Shown: positions 51,027 through 60,387, counted from the stretch's first letter. The stretch is DNA of 64,000 nt from Tagaea sp965279565 (GCA_965279565.1 OZ257249.1:3162001-3226000), one strand, 5' to 3'. A program made the numbers and translations. Notes: generated by a model not told the origin, from the sequence alone.

Positions 51027-51054
51027 TTGCAATTCGGGGCGGTGTGGCTATAGT
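51027..51054 (+). promoter_or_regulatory. Sigma-70 promoter for yajC-secD-secF
   Basis: TTGCAA (51027-51032), 16 bases, TATAGT (51049-51054), about 46 bases before the yajC ATG. Confidence 0.5.
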
Positions 51055-51100
51055 CGCGCCCCGACCTTTACCCCCGACCCTGACGACGGAGCCTGCCTCG

Positions 51101-51652
51101 ATGTTCATTTCTCCCGCCTACGCCCAAGCCGCCGGGGGCGGTGCCGCCGACGTCCTGCCGCAGCTGATGCTGATGGCCGCCGTTTTCGTCGTGTTCTACT
51201 TCCTGCTGATCCGTCCGCAGCAGAAGAAGGTCAAGGAACACAAGGCGATGATCGAGGCGCTGAAGCGCGGCGACCGCGTCGTCACGACGGGCGGCCTGAT
51301 CGGCACGATCCAGCGCATCGTCTCGGACCGCGAGGCGGTGCTCGAGGTGGGCGACGGCGTGCGGGTGCGCATCATGCGCGCCATGATCTCCGAGGTGATG
51401 GCCAAGACCGAGCCGCTCGCGGCCGACGACAAGGCCGAAAAGGCCGAGAAGAAGGCGCCGACCGGCCCGACCTACTGGTCGATGCTGGGCCTGCCCGAGG
51501 GTGCGGGTCAGGCCGAAGTCGATGCGGCGATCGGCGCCAAGGGCGGCGATCCGGCGCTGGCCGAAGCCGTCGACACGCTGAAGGACCCGGTCAAGCGCAA
51601 GCTCTATTCGCGCCTCGGCCACGCCGAATTCGTCGCCACGCTGAAGGACTGA
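51101..51652 (+). CDS. yajC: Preprotein translocase subunit YajC with C-terminal extension
   Basis: 183 aa; normal YajC is about 110. Residues 1-105 are canonical: one membrane helix (about 20-37), then LLIRPQQKKVKEHKAMIEALKRGDRVVTTGGLIGTI. After a Lys/Glu/Ala linker (about 108-122), residues 124-173 look like a J-domain helix set (YWSMLGL; TLKDPVKRKLYSRLG) but lack HPD. YajC associates with SecDF; the extension would face the cytoplasm. Head of yajC-secD-secF. Confidence 0.9.
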   Translation: MFISPAYAQAAGGGAADVLPQLMLMAAVFVVFYFLLIRPQQKKVKEHKAMIEALKRGDRVVTTGGLIGTIQRIVSDREAVLEVGDGVRVRIMRAMISEVMAKTEPLAADDKAEKAEKKAPTGPTYWSMLGLPEGAGQAEVDAAIGAKGGDPALAEAVDTLKDPVKRKLYSRLGHAEFVATLKD

Positions 51653-51689
51653 CGCCGGCGGCCTCCGGGCCGTCCGCGCCGCTCGAACG

Positions 51690-53282
51690 ATGCTGTTTTT
51701 CTCGCGCTGGAAGATCTGGAGCATTCTCGCCGTCTGTCTGGCGGGCATTCTCCTTTCGGTCCCGAACGTCATGCCGCGGCCGGACTGGTGGCCGTACGCG
51801 ATGAATCTCGGCCTCGACCTGCGCGGCGGTTCGTACCTGCTGCTCGAAGTCGACATGCCTGCGGTCGTGCGCGAGCGCATAGCGACGATCCAGGACCAGG
51901 TCCGCACGCGCATGCGTGCGGCGAACATCCAGATCGTCGGCATCTCGGGGCGTGAGAATTCGGTCGTCTTTCAGGTCCGCGATCCGGGACAGGCGCAGGC
52001 GGCGAGCACCAACCTGCGCGAGATCGTCACGCTCGTGGGCGCGGGCGGCCTGGGCGCCGGCACCCCCGATCTTGATTTCCAGGCCACGCCCGACGGGACG
52101 ATCACGATCACGCTGACCGAGGTGGCCCTGCGCGACAAGGCCACGCAGGCCGTGGTGCAGTCGATCGAGATCGTGCGCCGCCGAATCGACGAGACGGGCG
52201 TCAACGAGCCGCAGATCGCCCGGCAGGGTGCCAACCGCATCCTCGTCCAGCTTCCCGGCGTCGACGACCCGGACCGCATCAAGAAGCTGCTCGGCACGAC
52301 CGCGCGCATGACGTTCCGCCTGCTCGACGCGAATGCCGATCCGGCCGCGGGCCAGCGTCCGCCGCCGGGCGTCGAGTTCCTGCGCGCCGAGAACGAGCGG
52401 CGCCTCGACGGCGCGCCGATGGTCTACGCGGTGCGCCAGCGCGTGGAAGTGGAGGGGGCCAACCTCACCAAGGCGTCCGCCGGCACCAATCCGCAGACCG
52501 GCGAGTGGATCGTCAATTTCGAGTTCGACTCGCTGGGTGCGCGCCGCTTCGCCGACGTCACCCGCCAGAACGTAGGCCGGCCCTTCGCCATCGTGCTCGA
52601 CGACAAGGTCATCAGCGCGCCGGTCATCCGCGAACCGATCACCGGTGGGCGCGGCCAGATCTCCGGCCGCTTCACCGCGCGCGATGCGCAGGACCTCGCG
52701 GTGCTCCTGCGCGCGGGCGCGCTTCCCGCGCCGCTGACCATCGTCGAGGAGCGCACGGTCGGACCCGACCTGGGTGCCGATGCGATCCGCGCCGGCATCG
52801 CCTCGATCATCGCCGGCATGGTGCTGGTCTTCATCTTCATCGTCTGGAGCTACGGGCTGTTCGGCGTGTTCGCCTGCATCGGCCTGGTCGCCAACCTGTT
52901 CCTGACCGTCGCGTGCCTATCGCTGCTGCAGGCGACGCTGACGCTGCCGGGCATGGCGGGCCTGCTGCTGACGCTCGGCCTGTCTGTCGACGCGAACATC
53001 CTGATCAACGAGCGTATCCGCGAGGAAACGAAGGTCGGCAAGACGCCCTATGCGGCGATGGAAGCCGGCTTCGCGCGCGCCTTCTCGACCATCGTGGACT
53101 CGAACCTGACGACGCTGATCAAGATGATGCTGCTGTTCGCGTTCGGCTCGGGCGCAGTGCGCGGCTTCGCCGTCACGATCACGCTCGGCATCCTGACTTC
53201 GATGTTCACCGCCACGGTGCTTGTGCGCCTGATGATGGTGACGTGGCTTCGCGCGAAGAAGCGCGAAGCCCTTCCGGTCTGA
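51690..53282 (+). CDS. secD: Protein translocase subunit SecD
   Basis: 530 aa, six-helix RND-type partner of SecYEG that uses the proton gradient to pull exported proteins. N-terminal membrane helix, large periplasmic P1 domain (RLDLRGGSYLLLEVD; ETGVNEPQIARQG), then helices with LTLPGMAGLLLTLGLSVDANI and INERIREE. Starts 37 bases after yajC. Confidence 0.96.
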   Translation: MLFFSRWKIWSILAVCLAGILLSVPNVMPRPDWWPYAMNLGLDLRGGSYLLLEVDMPAVVRERIATIQDQVRTRMRAANIQIVGISGRENSVVFQVRDPGQAQAASTNLREIVTLVGAGGLGAGTPDLDFQATPDGTITITLTEVALRDKATQAVVQSIEIVRRRIDETGVNEPQIARQGANRILVQLPGVDDPDRIKKLLGTTARMTFRLLDANADPAAGQRPPPGVEFLRAENERRLDGAPMVYAVRQRVEVEGANLTKASAGTNPQTGEWIVNFEFDSLGARRFADVTRQNVGRPFAIVLDDKVISAPVIREPITGGRGQISGRFTARDAQDLAVLLRAGALPAPLTIVEERTVGPDLGADAIRAGIASIIAGMVLVFIFIVWSYGLFGVFACIGLVANLFLTVACLSLLQATLTLPGMAGLLLTLGLSVDANILINERIREETKVGKTPYAAMEAGFARAFSTIVDSNLTTLIKMMLLFAFGSGAVRGFAVTITLGILTSMFTATVLVRLMMVTWLRAKKREALPV

Positions 53283-53302
53283 CCGCGCGAGGGATACGAA
53301 AA

Positions 53303-54274
53303 ATGGTACGCCTCTTCCCGCGCCTGCGGTTCTTCCCCGACAAGACCGACATCAAGTTCATGAAGGGCCGGTTCGCCGGCCTGATCCTGTCGGCGCTGCT
53401 CTCGGCGATCTCGGTCGTGCTCTATTTCAACCCGGGCATGAATTACGGCATCGACTTCAAGGGCGGCATCGTGATCGAGGCGCGCACGCCTGCAGCCGCG
53501 GATTTCCCGGCCATCCGCGGCGTGCTCGCGACGCTGAATGTCGGGCAGGCCGGCCTCCAGCAGTTCGGTTCGCCAAGCGACGTGCTGATCCGCCTCGAAC
53601 GCCAGCCCGGCGACGATGCGGCCCAGCAGCGCGCGGTCGAACGGGTGCGCGGCGCCCTCCAGCAGGCGATCCCCGGCCTCCAGGTCCGCCGCATCGAGGC
53701 GGTCGGGGCTTCGGTGTCCGAGGAACTGTTCCGCAACGGCATGATGGCGCTCGGCCTCAGCCTGCTCGCGATGCTGCTCTACATCTGGTTCCGCTTCGAG
53801 TGGCAGTTCGGCGTGGGTGCGGTCGTCACGCTCGTGCTCGACATCACGAAGATGATCGGCTTCTACGTCGTCACCGATTTCCAGTTCAATCTCGTGGCGA
53901 TCGCCGCGCTTCTGACGGTCATGGGCTATTCGATCAACGACAAGGTCGTCGTCTATGACCGCGTGCGCGAGAACCTGCGCAAGTACAAGTCGATGTCGCT
54001 GCGCGACCTGATCGACCTTTCGATCAACGAGACGATGTCGCGCACGATCGGCACCTCGATGGCGACGTTCCTCGCCACGCTGCCGCTCGCCCTGTTCGGC
54101 GGCGAGGCGCTGGAAGAGTTCGCCTGGACGATGCTGTTCGGCATTCTTCTCGCCACGTCGTCGTCGATCTTCATCGCGGCACCGATCCTGCTGTTCCTCG
54201 GCGAGGACAAGCTGCGCCGCGGGCCGCCGCCGGGCAAGGATGCGGCAGCCGGCGAAGCCGTCGCGAAGCCGTAA
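53303..54274 (+). CDS. secF: Protein translocase subunit SecF
   Basis: 323-aa partner of SecD. MNYGIDFKGGIVIEA, then TVMGYSINDKVVVYDRVREN (membrane Asp residues), and ETMSRTIGTSM. ATG at 53303 follows GAGGG. Standard yajC-secD-secF order. Confidence 0.96.
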   Translation: MVRLFPRLRFFPDKTDIKFMKGRFAGLILSALLSAISVVLYFNPGMNYGIDFKGGIVIEARTPAAADFPAIRGVLATLNVGQAGLQQFGSPSDVLIRLERQPGDDAAQQRAVERVRGALQQAIPGLQVRRIEAVGASVSEELFRNGMMALGLSLLAMLLYIWFRFEWQFGVGAVVTLVLDITKMIGFYVVTDFQFNLVAIAALLTVMGYSINDKVVVYDRVRENLRKYKSMSLRDLIDLSINETMSRTIGTSMATFLATLPLALFGGEALEEFAWTMLFGILLATSSSIFIAAPILLFLGEDKLRRGPPPGKDAAAGEAVAKP

Positions 54275-54284
54275 GGTCCTGCGG

Positions 54285-54668
54285 GTGGCCGCTCTTCCGC
54301 CGGCACCCCATCCCGACCGCAAGGTCGTCGACGCCTATGGGAAGGGCGGCTTCACGATCCGCGGCCAGCTTTTCACCGGCCCCATCGTGCTGCTGCCCGA
54401 TGCGGTGCTGCCGTGGAAATTCGGGGACATCGCGGCACTTGCCATCGGGGATTTCGAGGCACTGACGTCGCTCGAACCGGCGCGCCGGCCCAACATCCTG
54501 CTGATCGGGATGGGGACGCGCACGCAGTTCGTGACCCCCGCCGTGCGCGCCGCCTTGCGCGATGCCGGCATCGTCGCCGACCTGATGGATACGGGTGCCG
54601 CGTGCCGGACCTACAACGTCCTGCTCGCCGAAGAGCGGCGCGTCGCCGCCTGCATGGTTCCGGTCTGA
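54285..54668 (+). CDS. Mth938-like domain protein (AAMDC family)
   Basis: 127 aa single-domain protein of the Mth938/DUF498 fold (FTIRGQLFTGPIVLLPDAVLPW; LLIGMGTRTQF; ALRDAGIVADLMDTGAACRTYNVL). GTG start 10 bases after secF with AAGG ahead, so probably read from the sec operon. Mitochondrial members assist complex I assembly; bacterial function is not settled. Confidence 0.83.
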   Translation: MAALPPAPHPDRKVVDAYGKGGFTIRGQLFTGPIVLLPDAVLPWKFGDIAALAIGDFEALTSLEPARRPNILLIGMGTRTQFVTPAVRAALRDAGIVADLMDTGAACRTYNVLLAEERRVAACMVPV

Positions 54669-54670
54669 AA

Positions 54671-54696
54671 CGAAAACGGGGCCCCGAAGGGCCCCG
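54671..54696 (-). terminator. Rho-independent terminator of the PuuD-like gene
   Basis: CGGGGCCC (54677-54684) pairs with GGGCCCCG (54689-54696) around CGAA; read on minus, the stem is followed by TTTT (54676-54673). It starts 26 bases past the stop of the minus-strand gene. On plus there is no T-run. Confidence 0.75.
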
Positions 54697-54721
54697 CGAT
54701 CGTCGCGAAGTTGAACCGCGA

Positions 54722-55321
54722 TCAGGCGGCGAGGTTCTGCGCGCCCACCATGAAATAGAGCATGGGGATCGAGAACATCGTGTTGACGCGGCTGGTGATC
54801 ATCGCCGTGCGTGCCGCCTTCTTCTTGGCGTCCGCATCGGCTTCGACCATGCCGAGCGCGATCTGCTGGTTCGGCCAGATGATCATCCACACGTTATAGG
54901 CCATGATCAGGCCCAGCCACATGCCGATGCCGATCAGTTTCGCGGCACCGCCGCCCGAGAGAGTCAGCGCGGCGACGAGATAGCCGTTCATCATGGCGAG
55001 CAGCAGGCCGGTGATCACCGTCGCGAGGGCGGCCCAGCGGAACCAGAACAGCGCCGTCGGCGCGATGACCTTGCCGATGGCGGGCTTCTGCTCGTCCGGG
55101 ATCTTCGGCATCGACGGGATCTGGACGAAGTTGAAGTACCAGAGCAGGCCGATCCACATCACGCCGGACAGCACGTGCAGCCAGCGCACGAAGAACGTCG
55201 CCCACGCATAGTCCGGGTTGAACGAGTTGGACAGCAGGGCCAGGAGAAGCGCGATCGCGACGCCGTAGGCGAGCGCGCGGTCGAGCTTGTCGAGGCCGAT
55301 TTTTGCGAGAAGGTCGATCAT
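54722..55321 (-). CDS. PuuD-like membrane protein (urate hydroxylase N-terminal domain type)
   Basis: 199 aa with about five membrane helices (17-32, 43-65, 92-115, 130-150, and a C-terminal one). FFVRWLHVLSGVMWIGLLWYFNF is a hallmark of the PuuD transmembrane domain; the cytochrome c domain of full PuuD is absent. Whether this short form hydroxylates urate is unknown. Monocistronic. Confidence 0.78.
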   Translation of the reverse strand: MIDLLAKIGLDKLDRALAYGVAIALLLALLSNSFNPDYAWATFFVRWLHVLSGVMWIGLLWYFNFVQIPSMPKIPDEQKPAIGKVIAPTALFWFRWAALATVITGLLLAMMNGYLVAALTLSGGGAAKLIGIGMWLGLIMAYNVWMIIWPNQQIALGMVEADADAKKKAARTAMITSRVNTMFSIPMLYFMVGAQNLAA

Positions 55322-55351
55322 GGTCGTTGTTCTCCGAGTGGGGGGCGGCTT

Positions 55352-56638
55352 TCACGCACCGGCCTGGTCCGGCGGATGTCCTTGTAGAATCGCCTGGGCC
55401 GCACGACGACCAGAGCGAATCGCTCCTTCTATTGTCGGCGGAACGCCGGTCTGCGTCCAGTCCCCGGCCAGAAACAGGTTGAGCGCGGCGGTAACGGGCC
55501 CCGGCCGGCGGTTCTCCTGCGAGGGCGTCAGGCGCAGCGTGGCGCGGCGTTCCTTGATCGTGCGGGCGGGCGGAACGGGCAGGGCCGGCAGGCCGAGTGC
55601 GGCCGCCACGTCGCGCCAGAGCAGGGCCGCGAGCGCTTCGGGCGGCCGTTCGACGAGCGCGTCGGCCGCACTGACGGTGACGCTGACCACGTCGCCGCGG
55701 GCGATCAGCCACTGCGCGGTGCCGCCGACGAGGCCGAGCAGGCGCTGGCCGCCGGGCAGGACGACGGGTGCATCCAGACGGTAATGGGCATTGACGATCG
55801 GCGAACTCTCGCCCGGCGCGCCGATATCCGGAACGACGCGGGCAAGCGCATGCGGCGGCAAGGCGAGCACGACACAGGCGCGCCGGCAATCGATCTCGGT
55901 CTCGCCGAAGCCGAGCGCTTCGACCCGGCCGCGCGCGACGCGCACGGCATCGAGCGGCATGCCGCTTTCGACGCCCACATTCGCACGCGCGAGCGCCATC
56001 AACGCCGGTTCGACGAAGGCACGCGACAGGCCGTTGGCCGCCACATAGGGCCGGCACGCCGCTTCGCCGCGCCCGAAGGTCTGCGCCAGCATCGCGGCGA
56101 GCGGGCGAGCGGCAGCTTCGCGCGGATCGGTGTTGAGCACGGCGGTGGCGAGCGGTTCCCACAGCGCCTTGTAGAGCGGGCCGTCGGGATCGAGCCGGTC
56201 CGCGACGCGCGCACTGTCGCCGGCGAAATAGAGCTGCAGCGCTTCAGCATAGTCCGACGGCCTTGTACCCGGCACGCGCCGGCCGGGCGCCATGATCCAC
56301 CACGGGATCGGGCCGGCGTTCGGGCGGATCGTCCAGCGTTCGCCGGTGGCAAGATCGAGGAACGGGAACGCCGCCGGCACGATACCGACCAGCTCGTCGC
56401 GCGCCCCGACACGGTCGAGATAGCGGAACACGTCTTCGTTCGACGACAGGACGACATGCCCGCCATTGTCGATCTCCCGGCCGAGCAACGGGTCGTGGAA
56501 AGAGCGGCAGCGGCCGCCGAAATTTGGCGAGGCCTCGTAGAGCCGCACGCGTGCGCCGCCGTCGGCAAGTTCGAGCGCTGCAGACAGGCCCGCGAGCCCG
56601 CCGCCCACGACATGGACGTCGATCACCGGCTTGCCCAT
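55352..56638 (-). CDS. hpnE: Hydroxysqualene dehydroxylase HpnE
   Basis: FAD amine-oxidase-like enzyme that completes squalene synthesis from hydroxysqualene. 428 aa; FAD motif VHVVGGGLAGLSAALE, GRCRSFHDPLLGREIDNGGH, and C-terminal LAGDWTQTGVPPTIEGAIRSG. ATG at 56638 overlaps hpnD by 16 bases; an in-frame GTG at 56626 would give a four-base GTGA overlap and cannot be excluded. Third gene of hpnC-hpnD-hpnE; hpnF is not in the window. Confidence 0.93.
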   Translation of the reverse strand: MGKPVIDVHVVGGGLAGLSAALELADGGARVRLYEASPNFGGRCRSFHDPLLGREIDNGGHVVLSSNEDVFRYLDRVGARDELVGIVPAAFPFLDLATGERWTIRPNAGPIPWWIMAPGRRVPGTRPSDYAEALQLYFAGDSARVADRLDPDGPLYKALWEPLATAVLNTDPREAAARPLAAMLAQTFGRGEAACRPYVAANGLSRAFVEPALMALARANVGVESGMPLDAVRVARGRVEALGFGETEIDCRRACVVLALPPHALARVVPDIGAPGESSPIVNAHYRLDAPVVLPGGQRLLGLVGGTAQWLIARGDVVSVTVSAADALVERPPEALAALLWRDVAAALGLPALPVPPARTIKERRATLRLTPSQENRRPGPVTAALNLFLAGDWTQTGVPPTIEGAIRSGRRAAQAILQGHPPDQAGA

Positions 56639-57333
56639 AGCCCGCGCAGCACGGCAGCCAGCTTGTCGCAGCGGTCGAGCTTCCGGCCGGCGAGCACGCG
56701 GTCGAGCAGCGTGGAATAGAGCTCGCCCATCACGATCGCCGGGCGAAGTGCACGTCGGTCGAGAGAGGGCAGCATCGCGCGCGCGGTGGCGAGCGTGGCG
56801 GCGGCCCGTGCGGCGAAGGGTTCGCGCGGCTCGGGCAGGTAGTTGCGCCCGCGTGCCGCGTCCTCGTCGATGTCGCGCAGCACGTTGATCCGCTGCAATG
56901 CTTCGCCCAGCGTCAGCGCATAGGTGCGTGCGGCATCGCCGGATGCGCCGAAGATCGGCAGCGAGAGCAGCCCTATCGTGCCTGCCACGCGCCGGCAATA
57001 GAGGACGAAGAGCGCCTCGTCGAAGACCTGCGGCTCGAGATCCATCATCTGGCCGTCGATCAGCGCGTCGAGTTCCGCGCGCGGCAGGCCGAACGCGCGG
57101 GCGTGCGGCTGGAAGGCGCGGGCGACCGGATCGCCCGGCGTGCCTTCGTAGATCGCGGCGACATCGGCGCGCCAGCGTTCGAGACCGGCACGCCGTTCGG
57201 CCGCCGAACCCGGACCGTCGGCGACGTCGTCGATGGCGCGCGCGATGTCGTAGAGCGCGAACAGCGCTTCGCGGCGCGCCGGCGGCAGCAGCCGCATCGC
57301 CCAGTAGAAGGTCGAGCGGCGCCGCGCGCTCAA
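56623..57333 (-). CDS. hpnD: Presqualene diphosphate synthase HpnD
   Basis: Condenses two farnesyl diphosphates. 236 aa, shorter than the usual ~280. Aspartate motifs: IDDVADG (residues about 36-42) and LRDIDEDAARGRNYLP. TTG at 57333 overlaps the hpnC stop (TTGA) and begins SARRRSTFYWAMRLLPP. The frame is open upstream but shows no homology, so the N-terminus seems truly short. Confidence 0.9.
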   Translation of the reverse strand: MSARRRSTFYWAMRLLPPARREALFALYDIARAIDDVADGPGSAAERRAGLERWRADVAAIYEGTPGDPVARAFQPHARAFGLPRAELDALIDGQMMDLEPQVFDEALFVLYCRRVAGTIGLLSLPIFGASGDAARTYALTLGEALQRINVLRDIDEDAARGRNYLPEPREPFAARAAATLATARAMLPSLDRRALRPAIVMGELYSTLLDRVLAGRKLDRCDKLAAVLRGLWASR

Positions 57334-58142
57334 GGCGAAATCCCGGCGAGCAGGCCGCGCGCCAGTGCCTGCACCTTGTCGAGCGGGCCAAGCTCGACGC
57401 GCGCGGCGAGCGGATCGCGGCGCCGCAGCTTTCGCGCAAGCCGGTGCGAGATGTCGACGATCGCGGCCGCTTCCATGCGCAAGCGGCGGTTGCGGATGCC
57501 GCGAACCAGCGGGCGCGCCTGCGCGTTGAGCGCATCGACGCGGTCGAGCATGCGGTCGTAGACGGCGCGCAGGGCCGGTGTCAGCGCGGGCGCCAGCAGG
57601 TCGCGTTCGGACAGTCCTGCCTCGTCGAGCCATGTCTTCGGGATGTAGAGCCGGCGAAGGTCGAGCCAGTCGCCGGCGGCATCCTGCAGGTGGTTCTCGA
57701 TCTGCAGCGCCGTGCATAGCGCGTCCGACGCGGGCCACAGAGCGCGGTCCTCGCCATGCAGGTCGAGCAGGAAGCGGCCGACCGGAGCGGCCGAGAAGCG
57801 GCAATAGGCGATCAGGTCCGACCAAGTCCGGCACGGCCGGCCGCGCGCATCGGCCAGAAAGGCCTGCAGGAGCTGGCGCGGATGGTCGGTCGCGAGGCCG
57901 CGCTCGAGAAGGATGACACGCAGCGCCAGCGCTTCTTCGGGGCCTTCGACGCCGCCGGCAAGCGCCTTGTCGTGCGCTTCGAGCAGGGCCGTCTTCGCGT
58001 CGGCCTCGCGGGTCGGGTCGTCGGCGATATCGTCGGCGGCGCGCGCGAAGCGATAGAAGGCATGCACGGCCGGCCGGTGTGCCGGTGCCACAAGCCGGGA
58101 GCCGACGGGGAAGTTCTCGGTCGTTCGGTTCCGGGTGCTCAC
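57330..58142 (-). CDS. hpnC: Hydroxysqualene synthase HpnC
   Basis: Converts presqualene diphosphate to hydroxysqualene. 270 aa: TTENFPVGSRL, the first Asp motif AADDIADDP, and ALQIENHLQDAAGDW as the second (D-x3-D type). GTG start. Leads the hopanoid-precursor operon hpnC-D-E and diverges from the 58184 gene over 41 bases. Confidence 0.92.
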   Translation of the reverse strand: MSTRNRTTENFPVGSRLVAPAHRPAVHAFYRFARAADDIADDPTREADAKTALLEAHDKALAGGVEGPEEALALRVILLERGLATDHPRQLLQAFLADARGRPCRTWSDLIAYCRFSAAPVGRFLLDLHGEDRALWPASDALCTALQIENHLQDAAGDWLDLRRLYIPKTWLDEAGLSERDLLAPALTPALRAVYDRMLDRVDALNAQARPLVRGIRNRRLRMEAAAIVDISHRLARKLRRRDPLAARVELGPLDKVQALARGLLAGISP

Positions 58143-58170
58143 GAAGATCGATTCCGCCTGTGACTGCCTC

Positions 58171-58176
58171 TATATA
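58171..58176. promoter_or_regulatory. Palindromic TATATA in the hpnC / 58184 divergent gap
   Basis: TATATA reads the same on both strands and lies eight bases before the ATG of the plus gene, within a 41-base gap. It is the only -10-like element there, so it may serve both directions; -35 hexamers are poor. Confidence 0.35.
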
Positions 58177-58183
58177 GCATCGC

Positions 58184-58969
58184 ATGGACCCGGAAGCGCT
58201 CGCCGAAGCCCAGACCCTGCTGCGCCGGTTCGACGCCGGCCGCTGGCGAACGACGCTGTTCGCAAGTGCGGGCGAACGGCCGCGGCTGGTCGCCCTCTAT
58301 GCCTTCAATGTCGAGATCGCGCGCGTGCGCGAGACCGTATCGGAAGCCATCCTCGGCCAGATCCGCCTGCAATGGTGGCGCGATGCGCTGGCCGAGATCG
58401 CGGCGGGCGGGGCGGTGCGCCGTCATCCGATCGTGCGCGCGATCGCCGACGCGAAGCTCGATCCCATTGCACTCGGCCGGCTGGTCGATGCGCGCGAGCG
58501 CGATCTCGACGATGCGGCCTTCGCCGATCTTGGCGAACTGGAGGCCCATGCGCGGGCGACGTCGGGCGCGCTCGCGGCCGTTGCCGGCGGCGATGCGTGC
58601 CGCGATATCGGCACAGCCTATGCGCTGGCCGGCAGCCTGATGGCGCTGCCGTACTTCTCGCGCCAGCGGCGCAACGTGCTGCCCACGGCACTGGTCGATG
58701 CGGCAGGGCTCACGCCCGAACTGATCCACGAAGGCAAGGCGGGGACGAAGCTCGAAGCGGCAATCGTGCCCGTCGCGACGCGCGCGCGCGAACTGCTGGT
58801 AAGCACCGGCAACGCGCCGAACGCCATCGCACTGCAAGGCACGATCGCGAAGCTGTGGCTCGACCGGCTTCAGCGCGTGCGGCACGACGCGTTCGCACCG
58901 GCTTTGCAGGCGCCGTATCCGGCCGATATCTGGCGGCTGTTCTTCGCCAACCTATTCCGCCGCTTCTGA
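58184..58969 (+). CDS. Squalene/phytoene synthase-fold protein (NDUFAF6-like)
   Basis: 261 aa. Fold resembles squalene/phytoene synthases but the two Asp-rich catalytic motifs are not conserved (first motif region reads NVEIARVRE). RLQWWRDALAEI and GTAYALAGSLMALP match the group related to the mitochondrial complex I assembly factor NDUFAF6. Its substrate, if any, is unknown. Its 3' end overlaps trmFO by 18 bases. Confidence 0.82.
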   Translation: MDPEALAEAQTLLRRFDAGRWRTTLFASAGERPRLVALYAFNVEIARVRETVSEAILGQIRLQWWRDALAEIAAGGAVRRHPIVRAIADAKLDPIALGRLVDARERDLDDAAFADLGELEAHARATSGALAAVAGGDACRDIGTAYALAGSLMALPYFSRQRRNVLPTALVDAAGLTPELIHEGKAGTKLEAAIVPVATRARELLVSTGNAPNAIALQGTIAKLWLDRLQRVRHDAFAPALQAPYPADIWRLFFANLFRRF

Positions 58970-60322
58970 AGCGGCGCCGGCGAGCCACGCCGTGAGATCG
59001 GCGCGCGCGCGATGCGCATAGGCCTTCTTGCGATCCTGCCCCTTGATGCGCTTGTCCGTGCCCGGATCGAGCGGCGGGAAGAGCCCGAAATTGCAGTTCA
59101 TCGGCTGGAAGGTCTTCGCGTCCCCGCCGCCGGTGAGATGGGCGAGCAGGGCGCCGAACGCGGTCGTGGGCGGGGGCGGCGTCATCGTGCGGCCGTGCCA
59201 CTGTGCGGCCGCGAAGCGCCCCGCGAGCAGGCCGATGGCCGAACTTTCGACATAGCCTTCCACACCCGTGACCTGGCCCGCGAAGCGCAGGCGCGGATCG
59301 GCCTTCAGGCGCAGCTCGCCGTCGAGCAGCTTGGGCGAGTTGAGGAACGTGTTGCGATGGATGCCGCCGAGCCTTGCGAACTCGGCCTTCTCGAGGCCGG
59401 GGATCGAGCGGAAGACCCGCACCTGGTCGGCGTATTTGAGCTTCGTCTGGAAGCCGACCATGTTGTAGAGCGTGCCCAGCGCGTTGTCCTGGCGCAGCTG
59501 GACGACCGCATGCGCGCGCCGCCCGGTGGCCGGATCGGTGAGGCCGATGGGCTTCATCGGGCCGAAGCGCAGCGTTTCCGATCCGCGCTCGGCCATCACC
59601 TCGATCGGCAGGCAGCCCTCGAAATAGGGCGTGTCCTTCTCCCACTCCTTGAACTCGGTCTTCTCGCCCGCCACGAGGGCGGCGACGAATGCTTCGTACT
59701 GTTCACGATCCATCGGGCAGTTGACGTAGTCGGCCCCGTCGCCGCCCGGTCCGCCCTTGTCCCAGCGCGACTGGAACCACGCCTTGGCGAAATCGATGCT
59801 GTCCTTGTGCACGATGGGGGCGATCGCGTCGAAGAAGGCGAGCGAGGCTTCGCCGGTGAGGCCGCGCACGGCTTCGGCCAGGGCCGGCGAGGTTAGGGGG
59901 CCGGTCGCGACGATGACGTTGTCCCACTCGGCCGGCGGCAGGCCCGCGATCTCCTCGCGCCGCACTTCGATCAGCGGTTCCGCCGCGATCGCGTCGGTCA
60001 CGGCGTCGGCGAAGCCCTCGCGGTCGACGGCAAGTGCGGCCCCGGCCGGCACCTTGTGGCGGTCGGCGCAGGCCATGACGAGCGAACCCGCCGCGCGCAG
60101 CTCGGAATGGAGCAGGCCGACGGCGTTGATCTCCCACTCGTCCGAGCGGAAGGAGTTGGAGCAGACGAGCTCGGCCAACCGGTCGGTCTTGTGCGCCTCG
60201 GTCGTGCGCACGCCGCGCATCTCGTGCAGGACCACGGGCACGCCCGCGCGCGCCAGCGCCCAGGCCGCGTCCGACCCGGCCAGCCCGCCGCCCACCACAT
60301 GCACCTGCTTCGTTCGATCCAT
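58952..60322 (-). CDS. trmFO: Methylenetetrahydrofolate-tRNA (uracil-54) methyltransferase
   Basis: Folate/FAD-dependent formation of m5U54 in tRNA. 456 aa: VHVVGGGLAGSDAAW FAD motif, AELVCSNSFRSD with catalytic Cys, MPIEVMAERG-like block, AHAVVQLRQDNALGTLYN, and NCNFGLFPP. Divergent from ridA over 65 bases. Confidence 0.95.
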   Translation of the reverse strand: MDRTKQVHVVGGGLAGSDAAWALARAGVPVVLHEMRGVRTTEAHKTDRLAELVCSNSFRSDEWEINAVGLLHSELRAAGSLVMACADRHKVPAGAALAVDREGFADAVTDAIAAEPLIEVRREEIAGLPPAEWDNVIVATGPLTSPALAEAVRGLTGEASLAFFDAIAPIVHKDSIDFAKAWFQSRWDKGGPGGDGADYVNCPMDREQYEAFVAALVAGEKTEFKEWEKDTPYFEGCLPIEVMAERGSETLRFGPMKPIGLTDPATGRRAHAVVQLRQDNALGTLYNMVGFQTKLKYADQVRVFRSIPGLEKAEFARLGGIHRNTFLNSPKLLDGELRLKADPRLRFAGQVTGVEGYVESSAIGLLAGRFAAAQWHGRTMTPPPPTTAFGALLAHLTGGGDAKTFQPMNCNFGLFPPLDPGTDKRIKGQDRKKAYAHRARADLTAWLAGAASEAAE

Positions 60323-60387
60323 TTCGCGCGACCTGCTATTGTTCGACGGCGAATCCCGCCCGGCACGACTTACCGACAGGAAGCCCC

